Notes under the pieces: generated by a model
Databases searched by the model: none
Seen by the model: only the letters and a program-made list of their open reading frames with translations
What the model was told of the DNA's origin: nothing
Program-made: the position numbers and the translations under genes
Part shown: positions 5,156 through 7,852 of the stretch, piece after piece
Position numbering within the stretch: position 1 is the stretch's first letter
Layout of the letters: each line of letters begins with the position of its first letter
Origin: Gammaproteobacteria bacterium
GTDB taxonomy: Bacteria > Pseudomonadota > Gammaproteobacteria > Immundisolibacterales > Immundisolibacteraceae
Direction: 5' to 3'
Assembly: GCA_003645395.1 (NCBI GenBank)
Contig: QNFC01000069.1
Location: forward strand, 1-7,852
Length of the DNA stretch: 7,852 nt

Positions 5156-6985
5156 TCAGAGTTGATTATCCAGCCCGATGATCCGTAGAGTCTTATAAAT
5201 CGCTCGCTGGTTCTCGGCGGTACTGCCCTTTAAGCCATCAAGTTCAAATACCCGCCGACGAAATTCCAGCCACTCTGGAGAACCCCAAAGGTAAGAGCGA
5301 CTTTTCAGTAGGTCAAAGTCTGCGTCCAAAATCAGGGCTTGTTCTTTACCTTCAAAAAAGAACCCCATTTCATTGTTAATGAGCGCAGAACGAGTATCAA
5401 AATTAGTGGTGCCAACAAACCCCATATCATCCATGATGATGTACTTGGAATGGAGTTTTCCATAATCGACGTCGCCGCCGAGCTCCCGAGCGTCGAGCCT
5501 ACCTAACTCATATATCATTAGCCGGGGGTGACTCACCAACTCTCGCCACTCTTCACTCTTGACCAGCTCGGGGGTCAGGTCACTCTCCTCCGACAGGTCT
5601 AGCCATGCAGCCTGCATCTCCTCAGTGAGTAGCAGCCGGGGCGCCATGTTCATGTCGATGACGGACTGGGCTGAAAAATTGTCGGAGGTCAACACTGAGT
5701 TAGTGATGATCTCCATTGTGGCGTCTGGGTGGTTCTCCAACCATTCGCGAAGATTGCGTGCTCCGTCAAAGACGGTATTACCGTCGTCGTCGTAGTACTG
5801 CGCCGCAAAAAGATAGGGGGAGACAATATGGCGGTTTTTGAACTCATGCTTGGGAGCTTCCCTCAGCAGGTAAGTAATAGAATTTTTATTAACATTCAGA
5901 TCTTCTGCAGCGTCTGAATAAATATTTTCGTTAGACAAATTATCCAGCTCATGGGCCAACAGCACTCTCGAGTTAGACCACCCTTCTTTGAAGTAAAGGG
6001 GCATGGCCTCCATGGCCTGCTTGACGACCGCCAACCCTTTGAGTTGAGCCAGTGCAGCCTGAGCGTCCTCCCGGTCAGAGGTGTAAATCCCCATGGCGGT
6101 GGCCGCTCCGCTCGGGCTTAGGCGCTTGTTGTCACCAAATAAAAACAGTATAGAGAAATAATTTTCGCTGAGTTCCCCGACAGGATAGTCATTAGATTCG
6201 GAGTCCACGGGTGGTCGCACAAGAATCTCGGCGTCCATGTAGGTATCCGGTTTTGGCGAACCGTCCGGGTTTATGCCGTAATAGGACAGTGAGATGTTGC
6301 GGCCGCCAGTCATCACGATGGCGCGATCCGGAAAGTTGCCATCCACCACCATCAATTTGTCGTGGGAGCGCCGATTCGGGTTAACAAAGACGTTGGAGAT
6401 CGCATTAAAAACAACGATCTGGACACGTGCCTTTTTTGTCGTCAGCTCACCGTTAGCATTACGCATGAACCCTGCTTCATCCGCACAGGTATCCAGTGCC
6501 TTCAACCCGGGCCGATTCGAGCTAATGGAGCCAACGGAGTCGACCATGAAGCGAACATCAACGCCGCGCTGAACCGCATTACAGAAAGCACCAAGCATCG
6601 CGTTACCGACAAGGTCGCGCTTAAAAATATAATAAGTGGCATCAATCGTATGCTGCGCGTTTTCGATCATCCATATTTTTGCCGCAAGCGAATTAACAGC
6701 ATCTTCACTTTTCGCACCCAGGAACTTGGTGCGTGCATTTTGTACCGGGATATCAGCATTTACGCCCACCTCAACAGGGTCGAAATTCAGTTCGTCTTCA
6801 GGTATCCACGTCCGTTTCTCATACAGGGCACTGATGAAAGGATCATCGACTGCCCCTGGCGGCGGACATTCAGCCAGGTTCTGAGTACCGGATAGACAGG
6901 TATCCAGAGATCCCGAACTCGCGCAACCAAATAACAATGCGAGTAAACCGACAGTGAGCCAGGAGCGTAATGAGATGATGGTCAT
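5156..6985 (-). CDS. Phospholipase D-superfamily lipoprotein with two HKD motifs
   Basis: A 609-residue member of the PLD/cardiolipin-synthase superfamily. The signal peptide ends in the lipobox LLFGC (Cys 21) followed by Ala, predicting an outer-membrane lipoprotein. The first PLD half starts near residue 96 (AKIWMIENAQHTIDATYYIF) and carries SHDKLMVVD (H208, K210, D215) with GGRN at 227-230. The second half carries LHSKYIIMD (H512, K514, D519) with GTTN at 525-528. Both catalytic sets are complete, so the enzyme should be active on phosphodiester bonds: phospholipid hydrolysis or transphosphatidylation, as in ClsB/ClsC. At 609 residues it is longer than typical Cls proteins (about 400-490). 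The surplus is an N-terminal stretch and a 280-380 linker between the halves. AAGGA lies 7 bases before the ATG and is formed by the last codons of the EEP gene, whose stop is 3 bases upstream, so the two are co-translated. The exact substrate is unknown. Confidence 0.95.
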   Translation of the reverse strand: MTIISLRSWLTVGLLALLFGCASSGSLDTCLSGTQNLAECPPPGAVDDPFISALYEKRTWIPEDELNFDPVEVGVNADIPVQNARTKFLGAKSEDAVNSLAAKIWMIENAQHTIDATYYIFKRDLVGNAMLGAFCNAVQRGVDVRFMVDSVGSISSNRPGLKALDTCADEAGFMRNANGELTTKKARVQIVVFNAISNVFVNPNRRSHDKLMVVDGNFPDRAIVMTGGRNISLSYYGINPDGSPKPDTYMDAEILVRPPVDSESNDYPVGELSENYFSILFLFGDNKRLSPSGAATAMGIYTSDREDAQAALAQLKGLAVVKQAMEAMPLYFKEGWSNSRVLLAHELDNLSNENIYSDAAEDLNVNKNSITYLLREAPKHEFKNRHIVSPYLFAAQYYDDDGNTVFDGARNLREWLENHPDATMEIITNSVLTSDNFSAQSVIDMNMAPRLLLTEEMQAAWLDLSEESDLTPELVKSEEWRELVSHPRLMIYELGRLDARELGGDVDYGKLHSKYIIMDDMGFVGTTNFDTRSALINNEMGFFFEGKEQALILDADFDLLKSRSYLWGSPEWLEFRRRVFELDGLKGSTAENQRAIYKTLRIIGLDNQL

Positions 6986-6988
6986 AAT

Positions 6989-7852
6989 TTAATCCTTCTG
7001 TCGCCAGCCGATTTTAGCTTCCACCGCCAGATGGTCGGATACGATATCTGGCCGTACAGCAAACTCTACAAATTTTAACTCATCGGAAATCAAAATCCAG
7101 TCCAGTCGATTGATCTCTTTATAAGTGCCGAGCCCGTTGAATCCCGGTCGAAATACACGCAAATCCATTGCACGTGCCAGCACCCTCACCGGGGAGTCTT
7201 CCGTGGACCAGTCGGCATTAAAGTCGCCCATGATAATTAGCGGCGTGCGCACTCCATTTAGATCCCCGATCAACTCGGCAACTTGCGCCTGGCGGACAGA
7301 CAGCCGTGAGAAGTCCAGATGGACCGACACCATGGTAACTGGCCGCACGCTATTTTGATTACTCCACATCAATGTGCCACGAACATACCCTTTACCCGCT
7401 GTAGGCCACGAAGGAGCAAAGCGATGGGAGTCGACATCACTCATTTTAAACCTGGACAGCAGTGCCGCCCCATAAGTGTAAAGCCATTTATCCGCGTGAT
7501 ATCCGTGGACGGAAACCCGGTGACCGGTCGCCTCGGCCAGGTACTCAATGTGGTCAAAACTACCGCTCCATAACGAGGGGGCATCAGCCTCCTGCAGCGC
7601 AATCACGTCGGCGTCAGAGGTGACCAAAAGTGCGGCAACTTCATCGAGATTCTTACGGTGTTGGGGGACACTCACCAACAGCTGATTCATGGCCGTACCA
7701 CGCCCGTGGGCCATATTAATAGTGAGCAGGTTCAAAGTGTCGCCAACAACGGTTTCCCGCGCCAGGTCCGAATCGCGGTAACTGGCCTCCCGCTTCCCGG
7801 TATCGGCGGCCGTTGTCGGATTGGACACAAATAAAGTGACCATTAACAAAGA
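6989..7852 (-). CDS. Exported endonuclease/exonuclease/phosphatase (EEP)-family protein, 5' end cut by window
   Basis: The frame is open to the last base of the window and its start is probably outside. The first visible residues (LLMVTLFVSNPTTAAD) look like the end of a Sec signal peptide missing its basic start, so neither the TTG at 7849 nor the ATG at 7843 is a convincing initiator. The body is a complete EEP (DNase I/Mg-dependent phosphoesterase) fold. Counting from the TTG, the motifs are LLTINMAHGRG (N45), IALQEAD (E87), VSVHLDF (H177), MGDFNADW (D209, N211), LDWILISDEL (D250) and VSDHLAVEAKIGW (D272, H273). All metal-binding and catalytic positions of the family are present. EEP enzymes cleave phosphodiesters in nucleic acids, inositol phosphates or lipids; export makes a lipid or extracellular substrate likelier than genomic DNA. 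It is immediately followed by the PLD lipoprotein gene (3-base gap), recalling E. coli ybhP next to clsB. Confidence 0.92.
   Translation of the reverse strand, partial: SLLMVTLFVSNPTTAADTGKREASYRDSDLARETVVGDTLNLLTINMAHGRGTAMNQLLVSVPQHRKNLDEVAALLVTSDADVIALQEADAPSLWSGSFDHIEYLAEATGHRVSVHGYHADKWLYTYGAALLSRFKMSDVDSHRFAPSWPTAGKGYVRGTLMWSNQNSVRPVTMVSVHLDFSRLSVRQAQVAELIGDLNGVRTPLIIMGDFNADWSTEDSPVRVLARAMDLRVFRPGFNGLGTYKEINRLDWILISDELKFVEFAVRPDIVSDHLAVEAKIGWRQKD

Noticed and set aside
6362..6895. Plus-strand 177-codon frame opposite the PLD gene
   Set aside because: It lies wholly antisense to a gene with intact lipobox and catalytic motifs; it is a codon-bias shadow.
7841..7849. ATG at 7843 or TTG at 7849 as the true start of the EEP gene
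   Set aside because: Both would leave a signal peptide without its basic start and with a shortened core; the frame stays open to the window edge, so the start is most likely outside.

Overview
The window looks like chromosomal DNA of a Gram-negative bacterium, most likely a gammaproteobacterium. The reasons are an AqpZ very close to the Escherichia coli protein, a PqiA/PqiB-type MCE lipid-transport operon, and two lipobox-bearing lipoproteins with outer-membrane-type residues after the cysteine. Base composition is moderate and coding is dense. There is no tRNA, rRNA, CRISPR array or insertion sequence. The species cannot be named from the sequence.

Layout. Bases 1-1392 (minus strand) hold a tightly coupled operon: two single-domain PqiA-type membrane proteins overlapping by 4 bases, then the first 47 codons of a PqiB-type MCE protein overlapping the second by 8 bases. 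Bases 1393-1792 are a divergent intergenic region of about 400 bases. It contains a perfect 11-bp inverted repeat enclosing a near-perfect 16-bp palindrome, plus a marginal 50-codon reading frame. Bases 1793-2485 (plus) encode aquaporin Z. A small exported acidic protein built of repeated Ser-Val-Asp units follows (2555-2803). Next comes a 273-base gap with two mutually exclusive hairpins, then a conserved outer-membrane lipoprotein of unknown function (3077-4171). Converging on it from the minus strand is a DsbA-fold oxidoreductase relative with a degenerate active site (4278-4937). Finally, 5156-7852 (minus) hold a two-gene operon: an exported endonuclease/exonuclease/phosphatase-family (EEP) protein, cut by the window edge, followed 3 bases later by a 609-residue lipoprotein with two phospholipase D HKD motifs.

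How the genes fit together. Almost every product is predicted to sit in or be exported to the cell envelope: PqiA/PqiB (intermembrane lipid or hydrophobic-molecule transport), AqpZ (water flux), the small repeat protein (periplasm), the 3077 lipoprotein (outer membrane), and the PLD lipoprotein with its exported EEP partner (probably phospholipid or phosphodiester chemistry). The EEP-PLD pair recalls E. coli ybhP-clsB, where an EEP protein is encoded next to a cardiolipin synthase. No complete new system is evident. The least explained items are the small repeat protein, the structured gap behind it, the unknown lipoprotein, and the nested inverted repeat upstream of aqpZ.
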